Assembly (NCBI GenBank): GCA_015178975.1
Contig: WHVD01000052.1
Span: forward strand, 1-64,000
Source of the DNA: Hysterangium stoloniferum
Lineage: Eukaryota; Basidiomycota; Agaricomycetes; Hysterangiales; Hysterangiaceae
Direction of reading: 5' to 3'
DNA: 64,000 nt
Position 1 is the first letter of the stretch. The number at the start of each line of letters is the position of its first letter. Below are positions 55,601 through 64,000 of this stretch, piece after piece. A model generated the notes under the pieces. That model was not told the origin of the DNA. It was given only the letters and a program-made list of their open reading frames with translations, and made no database searches. The translations under genes were made by a program, and so were the position numbers.

Positions 55601-58403
55601 CAGGAAGCAATTCATCAGTAACCTCCTTCCACTTGGGATTAGCAGTCATGGTGATGAAGCAGCTGGCATTGCCATACTTGCGTGCAATTGCAAATGAATT
55701 TTGTAGACTTTGTCTCATATCCCTTGAACTGCCAGTAAATGTAGAAGGCAGTATGACCCTCTGACCAATACTATTGGCATCTGTGCTGACATCCTGATTT
55801 GTAAATGCATCAACCACTTGGTTGTAGAGTTCTGCACGTAACCTTGGTTGATTATCCCTGAGAAATCTCAATCTGCGTTGCTCTGTTACTGCCCAGGCAT
55901 TGACAATATACTGTTGGAATAGCTTTTGTGCATAAAAAAGGGTCATGGCTTCATATGCTCTGGGAAATAGGCGATAGGCATAATATTCACATTGGGTCAC
56001 TTTCCGACTTTTTTCTTCATCTTCACCTTCATCCTGCTGTCCAGGTTGGGGCTGCCAATTTTGATTTGCATAGGGAATATCCCATGACCAACCACGCTCA
56101 CCCCTGGGAAAGAGCATGACATAATGAAGGGGTGTATAAATGGCTTGTGCATCATGGACATGATGGAACTGGCCCCCTCTCCTCTGAACAATAATATCCC
56201 TTGGGTCACCACGACCTGTATCACCATCTCCAGGGAGAATGACTGCAAGTTCATCACCGGTTGGAAGATTGTACCGTCTGGGATCATTAAAAGCTTTGTA
56301 GCTCAGCCTGACATGTAACCTTGGAGTCTCTGCCTGTGTTCTTAATCGCTCATGTGCCTGGCGATATAGGTGTATAAAGGGATTATATTGCTCCATCATA
56401 TCCTGGAGGTCAGAAAAGGTTTGGTTGTTTAGGCTTCTATTTGCCCTGTGATTCTGCCTCTGCTGCAATGCCTGCCTCAGTCCCTCCTCCTCTGCCAAAG
56501 CAGGATCATGGATGTAAAGCTGAGCATAACTACGTGATACACCTTCTGTGTAAGGAATCAAAGCACCATGCTGGTGATACAATTCACCATGAATTTTGAA
56601 GACATATGGGCCACCACCACCCTGTAAGACAGACTCATCCAAATTGACACCTAGAGATGTAAATGCAAAAGCATTATTATAGGCACGAATATTCTTGAGA
56701 AATTCCCTGCTGTCTGTATTACCCTCCAGGAGAGATCTTAAAGTGTGAGGGACTGGCTCAAGTATTGGAAGGGCCACCTTTCCTCGCTTGCAACATTTGC
56801 CAAATTTTGGATTTGTCTTAGAGCTATTTGAGATACGCTCATCCATCCAGTGTAAAGCTCCACAGTCTGAACACTGTATATCCATACGTCCCAAGTTATA
56901 TCTTTGGAATCTGTCCTCCACAACTGGTTGCCGTCCAATGGGTAATTGTGGAATGATGGGAGGTGGAGGTGGAGGTGGAGGCATAGCTGCAGGCTGTAAA
57001 ATAGCTGGGGGTAGGGGAATAGCTGGAGGTAGGGCTAACTGTAGCTGTTGTTGTTGTTGTGGAACTGGATTTCCAGGTGGATAGTGAATCTGTGGTGGTG
57101 CCCACTGCACAATAGGTGGTTGTTGTTGTTGTGGAACTGGATTTCCAGGTGGATGGTGGGGCTGTGGTGGGGCTAACTGCAAAATGGGTACCTGTGCCTG
57201 AAGTTGTGGGACTGGATTTCCAGGTGGATGGTGAGGCTGTGGTGGAGCTAACTGCAAAATGGGTACCTGTGCCTGATGTTGTGGAACTGGATTTCCAGGT
57301 GGATGGTGAAGCTGTGGTGGTGCCCACTGCAAAATGGGTACCTGTGCCTGAAGTTGTGGGACTGGATTTCCAGGTGGATGGTGAAGCTGTGGTGGTGCCC
57401 ACTGCAAAATAGGTGGTGGTGGTGGTGGTGGTTGTGCAGCTGGATTTCCAGGTGGATGGTGATGCAGTGGTGGTGCCCACTGTAAAATAGGTAGTTGTGG
57501 CTGTTGTGCAGCTTGATTTCCAGGTAGATGGTGATGCTGTAGTGGTGCTAACTGCAAAATGGGTAGCTGTGCCTGGACTTGTGGATGACTTTGCTGTACT
57601 GTTGCAGGTACATTTCCTGGTTGATGACCATGCTGTGCATGTGGTGCTGACTGTAAAACTGGTGGCTGTAGTTGAGCAGGTTGATGTAATTGTGGTAAAG
57701 AATTATGCTGAGCATATAGAGCAGCTACTGCAGCAGAGCCAACTACAGGCTGGACAGCTTGAGGTGCTAATGGCAAAATTGGTTGCTGCAGCTGAGCAGC
57801 TACAGCTACATTGCCTTGTATACGACCTGGTGCCTGTGGCTGAATAAGTGCATTTGCTGGTTGATGACCCTGCTGTATATGTGGTGCTACCTGCAAAATT
57901 GGTTGCTGTATTTGAGTAGCTGCATTTCCCTGTCCACGCCTCTGCCTCTGTCTCTGCCGAACAGGTATTAATGGTGGCAAATCTCTATACTGATTAAGCA
58001 AGTCAGTCATTGCATCAGAGCCAACTGGAGCAGAGTGATTTGTAGCAGAGCCACTTGCAGCAGAGCCACTTGCAGCAGAGCCACCTGCAGCAGAACCACC
58101 TGCAGTAGAGCCACCTGGCTGAGCAACCAAAAATGGATTATCAGGTTGACCTCTACCAACAGGGAGATCTCCAAATGGTCGAGGAGGGAGTGGTATATTA
58201 GAATTCACAGCTAAACGTCGATGACGATCAGATGGAGATGTCATTTGCAATTGTGCCCTACGCTGCCTTCGCTCCTCCTCCCGATCACGCTCAGGTGTTC
58301 GATCCATAATAATACAGCAATGACAACAGTAGCAGCAGAGACAGAAAGCGTGCAAAAGAGGGGGGAAGAGAGCAGGGGGAGTGAGCTGGAGTGGATTAGG
58401 CAA
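52692..58403 (-). CDS. Helitron Rep/PIF1-like helicase (RepHel), intact frame
   Basis: Single open frame of up to 1903 codons. The second Met (58307, MDRTPERDREEERR) is the more likely start because it begins the basic RRAQLQ segment common at Helitron N termini. From the first Met: a Pro/Gln-rich region at about 150-470 with 25-residue repeats (QVPILQWAPPQLHHPPGNP); a Cys motif CSDCGALHW near 510; and the HUH nuclease motif LPHMHCLIWF near 980. KYMHKYCYKGHD near 1118 carries the paired tyrosines that nick and join DNA. The PIF1 helicase has GPGGTGKS near 1470 (Walker A), IIWDEVPM near 1545, GGDFQQTLPVV near 1585, NKSQGQSL near 1842 and VGLSRGRS near the end. All key residues are present, so the protein may be active; it would nick, transfer and unwind one element strand. 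Confidence 0.93.
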   Translation of the reverse strand: MPNPLQLTPPALFPPLLHAFCLCCYCCHCCIIMDRTPERDREEERRQRRAQLQMTSPSDRHRRLAVNSNIPLPPRPFGDLPVGRGQPDNPFLVAQPGGSTAGGSAAGGSAASGSAASGSATNHSAPVGSDAMTDLLNQYRDLPPLIPVRQRQRQRRGQGNAATQIQQPILQVAPHIQQGHQPANALIQPQAPGRIQGNVAVAAQLQQPILPLAPQAVQPVVGSAAVAALYAQHNSLPQLHQPAQLQPPVLQSAPHAQHGHQPGNVPATVQQSHPQVQAQLPILQLAPLQHHHLPGNQAAQQPQLPILQWAPPLHHHPPGNPAAQPPPPPPPILQWAPPQLHHPPGNPVPQLQAQVPILQWAPPQLHHPPGNPVPQHQAQVPILQLAPPQPHHPPGNPVPQLQAQVPILQLAPPQPHHPPGNPVPQQQQPPIVQWAPPQIHYPPGNPVPQQQQQLQLALPPAIPLPPAILQPAAMPPPPPPPPIIPQLPIGRQPVVEDRFQRYNLGRMDIQCSDCGALHWMDERISNSSKTNPKFGKCCKRGKVALPILEPVPHTLRSLLEGNTDSREFLKNIRAYNNAFAFTSLGVNLDESVLQGGGGPYVFKIHGELYHQHGALIPYTEGVSRSYAQLYIHDPALAEEEGLRQALQQRQNHRANRSLNNQTFSDLQDMMEQYNPFIHLYRQAHERLRTQAETPRLHVRLSYKAFNDPRRYNLPTGDELAVILPGDGDTGRGDPRDIIVQRRGGQFHHVHDAQAIYTPLHYVMLFPRGERGWSWDIPYANQNWQPQPGQQDEGEDEEKSRKVTQCEYYAYRLFPRAYEAMTLFYAQKLFQQYIVNAWAVTEQRRLRFLRDNQPRLRAELYNQVVDAFTNQDVSTDANSIGQRVILPSTFTGSSRDMRQSLQNSFAIARKYGNASCFITMTANPKWKEVTDELLPGQTAADRPDLVSRVFAAKKAKLLKMITEDQIFGRTVAHIHVIEFQKRGLPHMHCLIWFDDQNKPRTSEDVDSFVSACFPDPEIHPRLFNLVGQLMTHGPCGAEHPNAACMVDKKCSKYYPKDWCEATIVNEEGYPTYARPNNGRVYETPKFTYDNRHVIPYSPILILTFECHINVELTFTNRSMKYMHKYCYKGHDRTTMEFGTTPDEIQQYLDARYVSAHESVWRLMRNELHTQVPAVMALGVHLPGENTVLFDGDQGPAEALQRAERSGTTLMAYFEANAKGLIGYNGQRAQDTFYMDFPEYFTYVPKKKSWKPRQSGFSIGRIHFVNIASGERFHLRTLLTVVKGATSFEQLRTFQGETYPTFQQACVARGLLEDDRQWHMCLTEASRIESGFQLRRLFAIILTMSSPAQPHELWNDFKVFLCDDLEFILRQTHGIDDPSPIQVYDFGLYEIDKILRYSGKSLSHYPTMPNCTDNWDAIVGNRLIKEQKSYNIQHELASAQANLEKCNPEQHAAFETIMKAVDEQQEGKLFFVNGPGGTGKSFVWNTVAHACRAKGYIVLCVASSGIASMILKGGRTSHSTFSIPVPCEKDALCHIKKGSEKAELMKNVRLIIWDEVPMQSRFTCEAVDRTLRDLLDKEDLPFGGIPVAWGGDFQQTLPVVPKGSKEQIIGQCIQKSELWKHIKVLFLKKNMRVDQDDPDSQQFAQWLLDIGHGKDLPLDHTMDVPPHMICGPGMSDLIAEIYPDIHVDRDQRDWQDEDFLDRAILCPRNSEVDEINSELLNKFPGESRVYHSADTAEGDSETEMYPVEYLNSLNFGGISPSRLEVKPGVPLMLLRNIDPQRGLFNGTRLRLVKMENHLLQVRILTGPCTGKMAFLSRIKIITNDDQLPFKLHRIQFPVRLAFAMTINKSQGQSLKVVGIDLRMAVFGHGQLYVGLSRGRSWNRIKILLKETKRTTNIVYKDVLLD
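57000..57560 (-). repeat. 75-bp coding tandem repeat in the Helitron gene
   Basis: About seven units of 75 bp (25 codons) encode QVPILQWAPPQLHHPPGNPV and variants. Unit numbers probably vary between copies. Confidence 0.85.
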
Positions 58404-59449
58404 AAGGAAATCATGAATAATCTTTTATAGTCTCAGAGAAGGTATTAATACTAACCTGGAGTTGTTTCAAAAGCCACAAAACGGAAGGTCAATTTTAACT
58501 GTATAAATTATATCTAAGTAGAAAATAGTGAAACCAATTACAGGGAAAGAACACACTTTCAATACTCCACCTATACTTATAGGGAGCAGTCACAAAAACA
58601 GTAGAGAGTGCCAGAGAAAGGGAGTTCAGACAAATAGGTCTAAAATAGCCCAAAAACACGAAAAATAATGCATAAATAATTTTTTTTAACAGCATGAGAG
58701 AAAGTACTAATACTAACCTGGAAGTATGTTATATCTTCCAGTAAGAATGGAAACACAAAAAGGCACAGAATAGAGGGTCAACTTCACTGTATGAATAATA
58801 ATCAAGTCAAAAAAAGACAAAATAAATTACAGGGACAGGACCCACCTTCAGTACTCCACCTATACTCACAGAGAGGACTCAAAGAAGTAATGGAAAGTCC
58901 CAGGGAACCAAAATTCAGAGAAATAAGTCTAAAATAGCCCAAAGGCGTGAAGAATAATGCATAAATAAATTAAAACAGCATGATAAAGCCCAAAACATAC
59001 CTGGGATTGTAGGGGAGCCTTCAGACTGTATATTCCAATGAAAATAATACCCAGGAAAGGGTAATTTGACTGCAAATAAATTATTTAATCATTAAAAAAA
59101 GCGAAAATTAATTAATAATAGATAGGAGCTCACCACAGCTTTTATATTGCCTGAGGAGTTGAGGAAGGCTTAAGAGATGATAAAGGCTCAATATGGAGGG
59201 TCCAGGGCCAGTGGATGGCCAGACTCTAACTGCAGAATAATATATTTAATTATTAAAAAAGCGAAGTTTAATACAATTAAATAGAGGCCTCAACACACCT
59301 TGGTATGAGCCCAAATCCCTTGAGAAATATTCCAAAAGGTAACCCCTCACAAATTAAGGAGCAAAAAGCTGGGGGAGGGAGAGGGGAAAGGAGAAGCTGT
59401 GGCAGCCTCAAGGCTTTGCAGCGGGCTTCCGGGCTTCCCGCGGCTTGAC
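58404..59449. other. Helitron 5' untranslated region
   Basis: AT-rich, no gene. Three diverged tandem segments of about 250 bp are visible (shared AATACTAACCTGGA and ACTCCACCTATACT near 58450-58570 and 58700-58860, weaker to 59000). A second pair near 59040-59090 and 59235-59285 shares TTATTTAAT.ATTAAAAAA. A GC-rich segment with inverted GCGGGCTTCC/GGGCTTCCCGC closes the element. Confidence 0.5.
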
Positions 59450-60590
59450 AAATTCATCCTCTTTCGAGAGTTGCCACTCTAACTTCTGATCGTGAATTTA
59501 CAGCAGGAAGAATATGATAGTAGCCAAATGAACGAGCTGTATTGACTTCGCCGTTGACAAGACCCTCCGTTGACACCTAGCCTTCTGCAGCTCGAATACA
59601 GGCCGTCTCGGAACGATCACAAGGATCATGGTCCATCGATAGACCATGCGCGGTTCCATGCCGTAACACGACGGCTAGAGCTTTCCCGAGATTGGCGACA
59701 TACATTGGCATATCCACCATATCCACCACAATTATTTCCACCCGGCGTCTAATATCAAAATTTGTATCTTCAGCAGCCACAGGGCCAGATAGCCGATATT
59801 CACCGGGAGCGAATCTAGCTCGTTGTCGGTGCAGGACAGCACTTGAAGGTCTGTTAACGAACATATGGCATCATGCAGACTTCGGAATGAATTGTAATTC
59901 ATCGGTAGTGTGATTAACAATATTAACGCCGCCAGCGCAAAATCGTTCAGGGAGGCCAGTTTGGCATGAGAGATATGTTGAGGGTCTTGAGTGAGAACGT
60001 GTGGATATGCGACTGTGGCTCTCTTGGGATCTCAGGCATAAATCGCTCATTGCGCCGAAGCTTTCCCAGCTACTCGCTCCGGTATATGAGCCTCAGCAAG
60101 AAAGAAAGTTCTCATATCCCGAGCTGCTCAAACCCATCCGAAGGGATATACATATCCAGCTTGTTCGAGCCGACGATGTACGATCGTCGCTGGTCGTTCG
60201 GTAGGTGCTAGTAAATGTTCTTCAAGGCCAGATTAAATCATCATCGTGCCTTGTGATGGAGTAAAATTACACACCTCGACCAGGTTCTCGTAGGTACAGT
60301 CTGTGGGGTTCCACGGTATTGTTCTTCATGATTCAATCCATCTCCTCTCGATCATTCTGCGATTGCGAGTCAAACTTGAAGATCTTCTTGCGTAGGACTT
60401 TCTGAAGGTCTTGCACGGTTATGTGGAGATAACACAATACCACATGATAGCTCACGTGATCGTCGGGGTCGACAGGGATCAAGTACTGTAAAAGCATCGT
60501 AGTGAGTAGAATGAGGGTATTAATTAAAGACGTAACAAACCTTAGCGGCAGCTGTGTGGCTTTGTGTCGTATGTAATCCATTCCCATGCT
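59450..60590 (-). pseudogene. Adenylate cyclase piece A: RA, LRR and start of PP2C
   Basis: Fungal adenylate cyclases make cAMP and carry Ras-association, leucine-rich-repeat, PP2C-like and cyclase domains. The minus strand from 60590 shows RA-domain sequence (YHVVLCYLHITVQDLQKVL; then TERPATIVHRRLEQAGY). LRR follows (LKTLNISHAKLASL; LTDLQVLSCTDNELDSLPVN), then PP2C-like blocks (MYVANLGKALAVVLRHGTAH; SETACIRAAEG). The reading needs several frame changes and many LRR units are missing, so it is dead. It ends abruptly at the Helitron boundary (59449). Base composition is CpG-rich, unlike the scrap at 43.1 kb. Confidence 0.75.
59452..59620. repeat. Direct repeat shared by the two cyclase pieces
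   Basis: Matches 61658-61828 in the same orientation (for example GACAAGACCCTCCGTTGACA in both). It is the PP2C-like coding segment present in both copies. Confidence 0.85.
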
Positions 60591-60699
60591 GCCGGGAAGC
60601 TAATTATTCTTTTCGGCCGACGCCTCTGCCCCATCTGGAAGATCAACCTCCTGAAATATCTTTGCAGGCGCATCAAGAATAATTTGTTATGGATGGAGC

Positions 60700-61860
60700 T
60701 TAACCGTCGACACCCAATGCCACAGATGTATCAGCCTGGGCTTCCTCCAACTCCAGACGACCATCAAGCTCCAGTGGAAATATGAGAGAGACGGGCTCTG
60801 GGTCTTGAATGCCTGTCATCCGCTTCTCCCCTATATACTTAATCCTAATGCCTTTCGATTCCAGGGTCTCGATTGTCGCCATTTCCTCTATCTCTAGCTG
60901 TGCATTCGGATCGTGGTGGATGACGCACTCAGTGATCTCTTTAATAACATCTTTGCTGCAAAGGATTTGACCTCCGGCGGCATGTTAATTAATACGGGCG
61001 CAGCGGTTCACCATAGGGCCCAAATAGTCCATACGTCTCGTCACAGGATCGCCATCACAGTAGGGAAACAATGAATCCCCATCCGAACAGATAAACCCCG
61101 AGCAATCAACGTGTCCTGAGAATCGCTGATCTCCTTCCTATCCTCACTAGGGCTCATGCAACAATTGGACTTGGACCATAAAACACCAATGGACAGCAGA
61201 GAGAACGTCTGAGAAGCTCACCATGAACGCGTCGCATTCAGTCTTAACTTCCTATACACGTGTGATTCGGAGAAGCCCCCAAAGGAGCCCCTGATGTAAT
61301 TCGATCGGATTAGCCATTCCAGCGTTCTCATCCCATTGGACCGTCAAGTCTCGGATATCGGTTAATACCAGGGTGAGGTGACCTTTAGGCTCCAAGCGGG
61401 CAATTGTACGAGCCAGAGGACCATCTCCCCTGTTTGCCCTACGTTTGTTAAGACTTTCAGGAGGTTTCGACCACAAGACCCTCAGGATGGAATCTATCAG
61501 AAACCCGGAAAACCATGATAATCGTACTACCCACGGCGCCATAGCTTATAGCGAAATCTCGAAGCATCTGCGCTGCAATAATCGGTCGTCTCTGTGGTTC
61601 CGCTCGACATCGACAGCCGTTTGATAAGGGAAAGACGACGGTTCGCGATGATGACTCATTCATCCTCTTCCGAGAGTTGCCACTCCCTAACTTCTGGTTG
61701 CGAATTTACAGCAGGAAGAACAATGATAGTAGCCAAACGAACGTGCGGTGTCGACTTTGCCATTGACAAGACCCTCCGTTGACACCCAGCCTTCCGCAGC
61801 TCGAATACGGGGCGTCTCGAAGCGAACGCATATGCCGCAAAATTACAGAATTACCCTAAT
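60700..61860 (-). pseudogene. Adenylate cyclase piece B: end of PP2C and cyclase domain
   Basis: The minus strand from about 61830 reads ELRKAGCQRR-overlapping PP2C sequence (RIRAAEGWVSTEGLVNGEVD in frame, SYQTAVDVERNHRDD, LRDFAISYGAVGSTIIMV). The class III cyclase domain follows: GHLTLVLTDIRDLTVQWDEN with a metal-binding Asp, KTECDAFMVSFSDV, then DYLGPMVNR, and IEEMATIETLESKGIRIKYI with DPEPVSLIFPLELDG. Frame changes and stops occur between blocks, and the usual KTEGDAF has Cys for Gly. Its PP2C start overlaps piece A (61658-61828 against 59452-59620), so the two are separate copies. Confidence 0.78.
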
Positions 61861-62460
61861 TCAGGCATCAGTCTAGAGCCGGCTCAGCTTGGTAAACGTA
61901 TCGGCCGTGCCTCACCTAAAATCATCATCGTCATGCCAGTCTACCACATCGGCTACACATGACATTCCTTCAACTATACAATATGCACATACTACGTGTG
62001 CCAACTGACCTATTTGAGATAGGCGACCCCTTCTCCCAGCTCATGGCCAGCCTGAGACGACAACAAGCCCTTCTTCTTAAACACAAAGCTCAAGCCGATC
62101 AACACACCTTCAAGTGATATGATATTAGGCGCCAAATCACCCAGCCTAGAAAACCCCCAATATCCACTTGAAATAATGGCCAATAAACCACCAACGACCT
62201 GAATGTCTCAGTTAGAGAGAGCAACACCTAGTTTTACTGCGGAAAGCACTTCGAGTGGCACTGGCTGCTGAAGAGGTCGCCGAGGACATAGTGTAGTAAA
62301 TACCAGCCCTGCCGTCGCCATCGTTGTCGTTGTCGTTGTCGTTGTCGAAAAAGGTAGGTCGAATATTGAGGGATGGCTGTTGACAGTTGGCATTTGGTCC
62401 TGGGCTTATCTAAGCAAATGATGGGAGTGCCGCGCACATGTTTCTTTTTTTCAAAATCAG
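61861..62460. other. CpG-containing sequence with a 6-bp microsatellite
   Basis: No gene recognised. A GTTGTC tandem tract of about five units lies at 62318-62348. Upstream parts of cyclase piece B might be expected here but none was recognised. Confidence 0.45.
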
Positions 62461-62607
62461 TAGATACTTCATCAATTTTGTATTAAAAATTACTAAAATA
62501 GATTATATTTGACATTATATCATCAAAACATGAGAACTGTTACATCTCGTGTACATGTCTACAGTGACAAGAGATAGGAAATAGTGAAGCATTGGAACTT
62601 ATGTATC

Positions 62608-63093
62608 TCAGGAATCCCAGGTATTGGGGATAATGCACGTAACAGCACTAGTATATGAAGATATGTCTGAAACTGTCTGAGTCTTCTCTTCAAGGTATTG
62701 TGATATGGTGCATTTTTGTATTTGGACTGAGGATCCTTGTAAACCATCATGCTCGTATGTACAGTAGATAGCATTGCCATTATGGAATCTTGATGTAAAG
62801 TGTTGAACAGATGGTGAATATATGGCTTTGCCTAAATGGTTGTAGTGGAGACCTTCAAGATAGTTTGAATTTTGAAATAATTTGAGCTTTTTAGGCAGAC
62901 ACCATGTCTCTGTCAAGCCCTCATAATACAGGGACAAAGCAAGCATGATGGGAATGTGTATCCAGATTTCCATTATAGAGGGTGTCCTCTTGGATATCTG
63001 CTCACCTTGATATGATTTCCAACAAGCATCTATATGATCTGCACTTGGAAGAACCTGTGAGTATAACTGTGATTGCAAATTGCCATTTGCCAT
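62608..63093 (-). CDS. Hypothetical 161-residue open frame, probably from a transposon
   Basis: Uninterrupted frame with a protein-like composition: MANGNLQSQLYSQVLPSADH, ACWKSYQGEQISKRTPSIME, IWIHIPIMLALSLYYEGLTE and FTSRFHNGNAIYCTYEHDG. It is rich in aromatic residues and has no signal peptide or clear membrane segment. It sits in CpG-poor sequence between a dispersed repeat (63117-63259) and AT-rich DNA. I do not recognise the family; it may be a fragment of a larger transposon protein. Confidence 0.35.
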   Translation of the reverse strand: MANGNLQSQLYSQVLPSADHIDACWKSYQGEQISKRTPSIMEIWIHIPIMLALSLYYEGLTETWCLPKKLKLFQNSNYLEGLHYNHLGKAIYSPSVQHFTSRFHNGNAIYCTYEHDGLQGSSVQIQKCTISQYLEEKTQTVSDISSYTSAVTCIIPNTWDS

Positions 63094-63116
63094 CTGGTCT
63101 ATATCATGTTCTGTAC

Positions 63117-63259
63117 ATAATATGGAGAGCTATTTCTGATGGTTGTTTTTTGATGATATAATTGTTTCAGAATAGATATCACTATTTAAAGATGGAGTTT
63201 TGTAAAAATAAGACTTTTATTAGTAAATATTTGAGATTATAGTAATTATAAACACCCCC
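63117..63259. repeat. 143-bp repeat nearly identical to 40018-40160
   Basis: Same orientation, with only one or two differences seen. A diverged third copy is at about 40505-40650. Confidence 0.9.
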
Positions 63260-63589
63260 TCCCTATACTACAAGGCTGTGACCCATGGGAGGCAAGCCCC
63301 CACCATGCTACCAGCCCACAACTTTACTTGGTCATTTGTGACCTGGTGGATCAATGATAATGTCTTCAAATACTTGATCACATAAATTTTGTATATTACC
63401 TTCTGTGACCATATTATATTGAATGTTTCTGTACATTTCAGTTTCCCATTTATTCTCATTCAGTGACTTGTTCTAAAGTGATTAAATCTTACATTATTCA
63501 GAATTATATATATGACATACTTTTGTAAATTCACTGAATCTGAAAAATATAAGTCAGTCTCATTTTAGAACCCTGCTGAATACTTATTC

Positions 63590-64000
63590 ATGGATCAAGA
63601 GACATCAGAAGTACACTCTGGAGGACTGGAAGAGAGTTGTATTCTCTTATGAGACCAAAATCAATCATCTTGGGTCAGATGGAAGGAAGTGGGTGTAGAA
63701 AAGGTGGTGGGAGGGGTTGGCTGACAGGCAGGTGGAGGGAACATTGAAGTTTGGTGGTGGTAGTGTGATGATGTGGGGCTGCATACTTTGGGAAGGCATT
63801 GGATATGCCACTAGAATTGAAGGGAAGATGGATTCACAGCTTTACTGCTCCATCTTGGAGGATGAACTTCAGCAATCCCTTGAGTTTTACACTCCATCTG
63901 ATATCATCTTCTAGCAGGATAATGATCCAAAGCATACTAGCAAACTAGCTCAAAAGTGGTTTGATGACCATGGCTACACTGTTATGAAATAGCCAGCACA
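63590..64000 (+). mobile_element. Tc1-like transposase relic, running off the window end
   Basis: The plus strand reads YTLEDWKRVVFSYETKINHL (SYET where SDET is usual, so the first catalytic Asp is changed) and GSDGRKWV. It then reads LADRQVEGTLKFGGGSVMMW, GKMDSQLYCSILEDELQQSL, QDNDPKHTSKLAQKWFDDHG and a final WPA-like block. In-frame stops follow RKWV and DIIF and lie near the end. The Glu motif lies beyond the window. Confidence 0.78.

Larger units (their letters stand above)
52454..59449 (-). mobile_element. Helitron, apparently full length (about 7.0 kb)
   Basis: Rolling-circle transposon. The minus-strand 5' end is proposed at 59449 (GTCAAGCCGCGGGAAGCC) and the 3' end at about 52454 (GGGTTCCCAGGCTTGTC). 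These two are imperfect inverted repeats of each other over about 17 bp. The right limit is supported because homology to the paralogous adenylate cyclase piece stops there. The 3' region carries both hairpins of module 4, just after the stop of the Rep/helicase gene. Exact termini remain uncertain, as the canonical 5'-TC and CTRR-3' were not found at these points. Confidence 0.7.

Noticed and set aside
1-64000. tRNA or rRNA genes
   Set aside because: No cloverleaf-like sequence with A and B boxes and no conserved rRNA stretch was noticed on either strand; a covariance-model scan would be decisive.

Overview
The window reads as a transposon-graveyard segment of a basidiomycete (probably agaricomycete) nuclear genome. 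This rests on short GT-AG introns of 55-104 bp, a Plavaka (KDZ/CACTA-type) transposon of a kind typical of Agaricomycetes, fungal Tc1 elements, and debris of a fungal RA-LRR-PP2C-cyclase adenylate cyclase. I found no tRNA, rRNA or CRISPR array and no bacterial gene organisation. Only two long coding sequences look maintained: a four-exon GATA-type zinc-finger gene (9942-13840) and a 1.9-kb-residue Helitron Rep/helicase (52692-58403, minus).

Layout. 1-6.4 kb: decayed host genes (nucleoside hydrolase, a WD-repeat-like gene) and an old Tc1 copy carrying a hAT-like MITE. 7.2-17.7 kb: two 1.67-kb inverted repeats, almost identical, flank a 7.15-kb spacer with the GATA gene. That gene has an in-frame TGA exactly where the invariant Trp of the GATA finger should be. 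18-29 kb: CpG-poor repeat sea with a DIRS-like RT fossil, Tc1 debris, a Plavaka relic split by a solo LTR, and a decayed tandem repeat. 29.7-33.4 kb: a CpG-containing island with unrecognised gene debris. 33.8-39.4 kb: nested Tc1 elements, with LTR-type fossils inside the inner one. 41.0-42.4 kb: a solo LTR inside an older solo LTR of the same family, inside the long terminal repeat of another Tc1 copy.

44.6-59.4 kb is the most unusual part. A ~147-bp double-hairpin module occurs four times, head to tail, about every 2.5-2.75 kb. The fourth copy is the 3' terminal region of the full-length Helitron. The three intervals between modules are filled not with genes but with minisatellites, mostly 17-19-bp units sharing one template, plus CpG-rich and AT-rich blocks. 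This looks like a Helitron-linked higher-order satellite. 59.4-61.9 kb holds two overlapping adenylate cyclase pseudogene pieces, the first cut exactly at the proposed Helitron end. A further scrap of the same gene lies at 43.1 kb.

The genes do not form a pathway; the organising logic is transposition, nesting, and CpG loss. Paralogous pairs within the window repeatedly show CG in one copy and CA/TG in the other, as expected from CpG methylation or a RIP-like process in a basidiomycete. All similarity statements are from recognition by eye; no database search was run.
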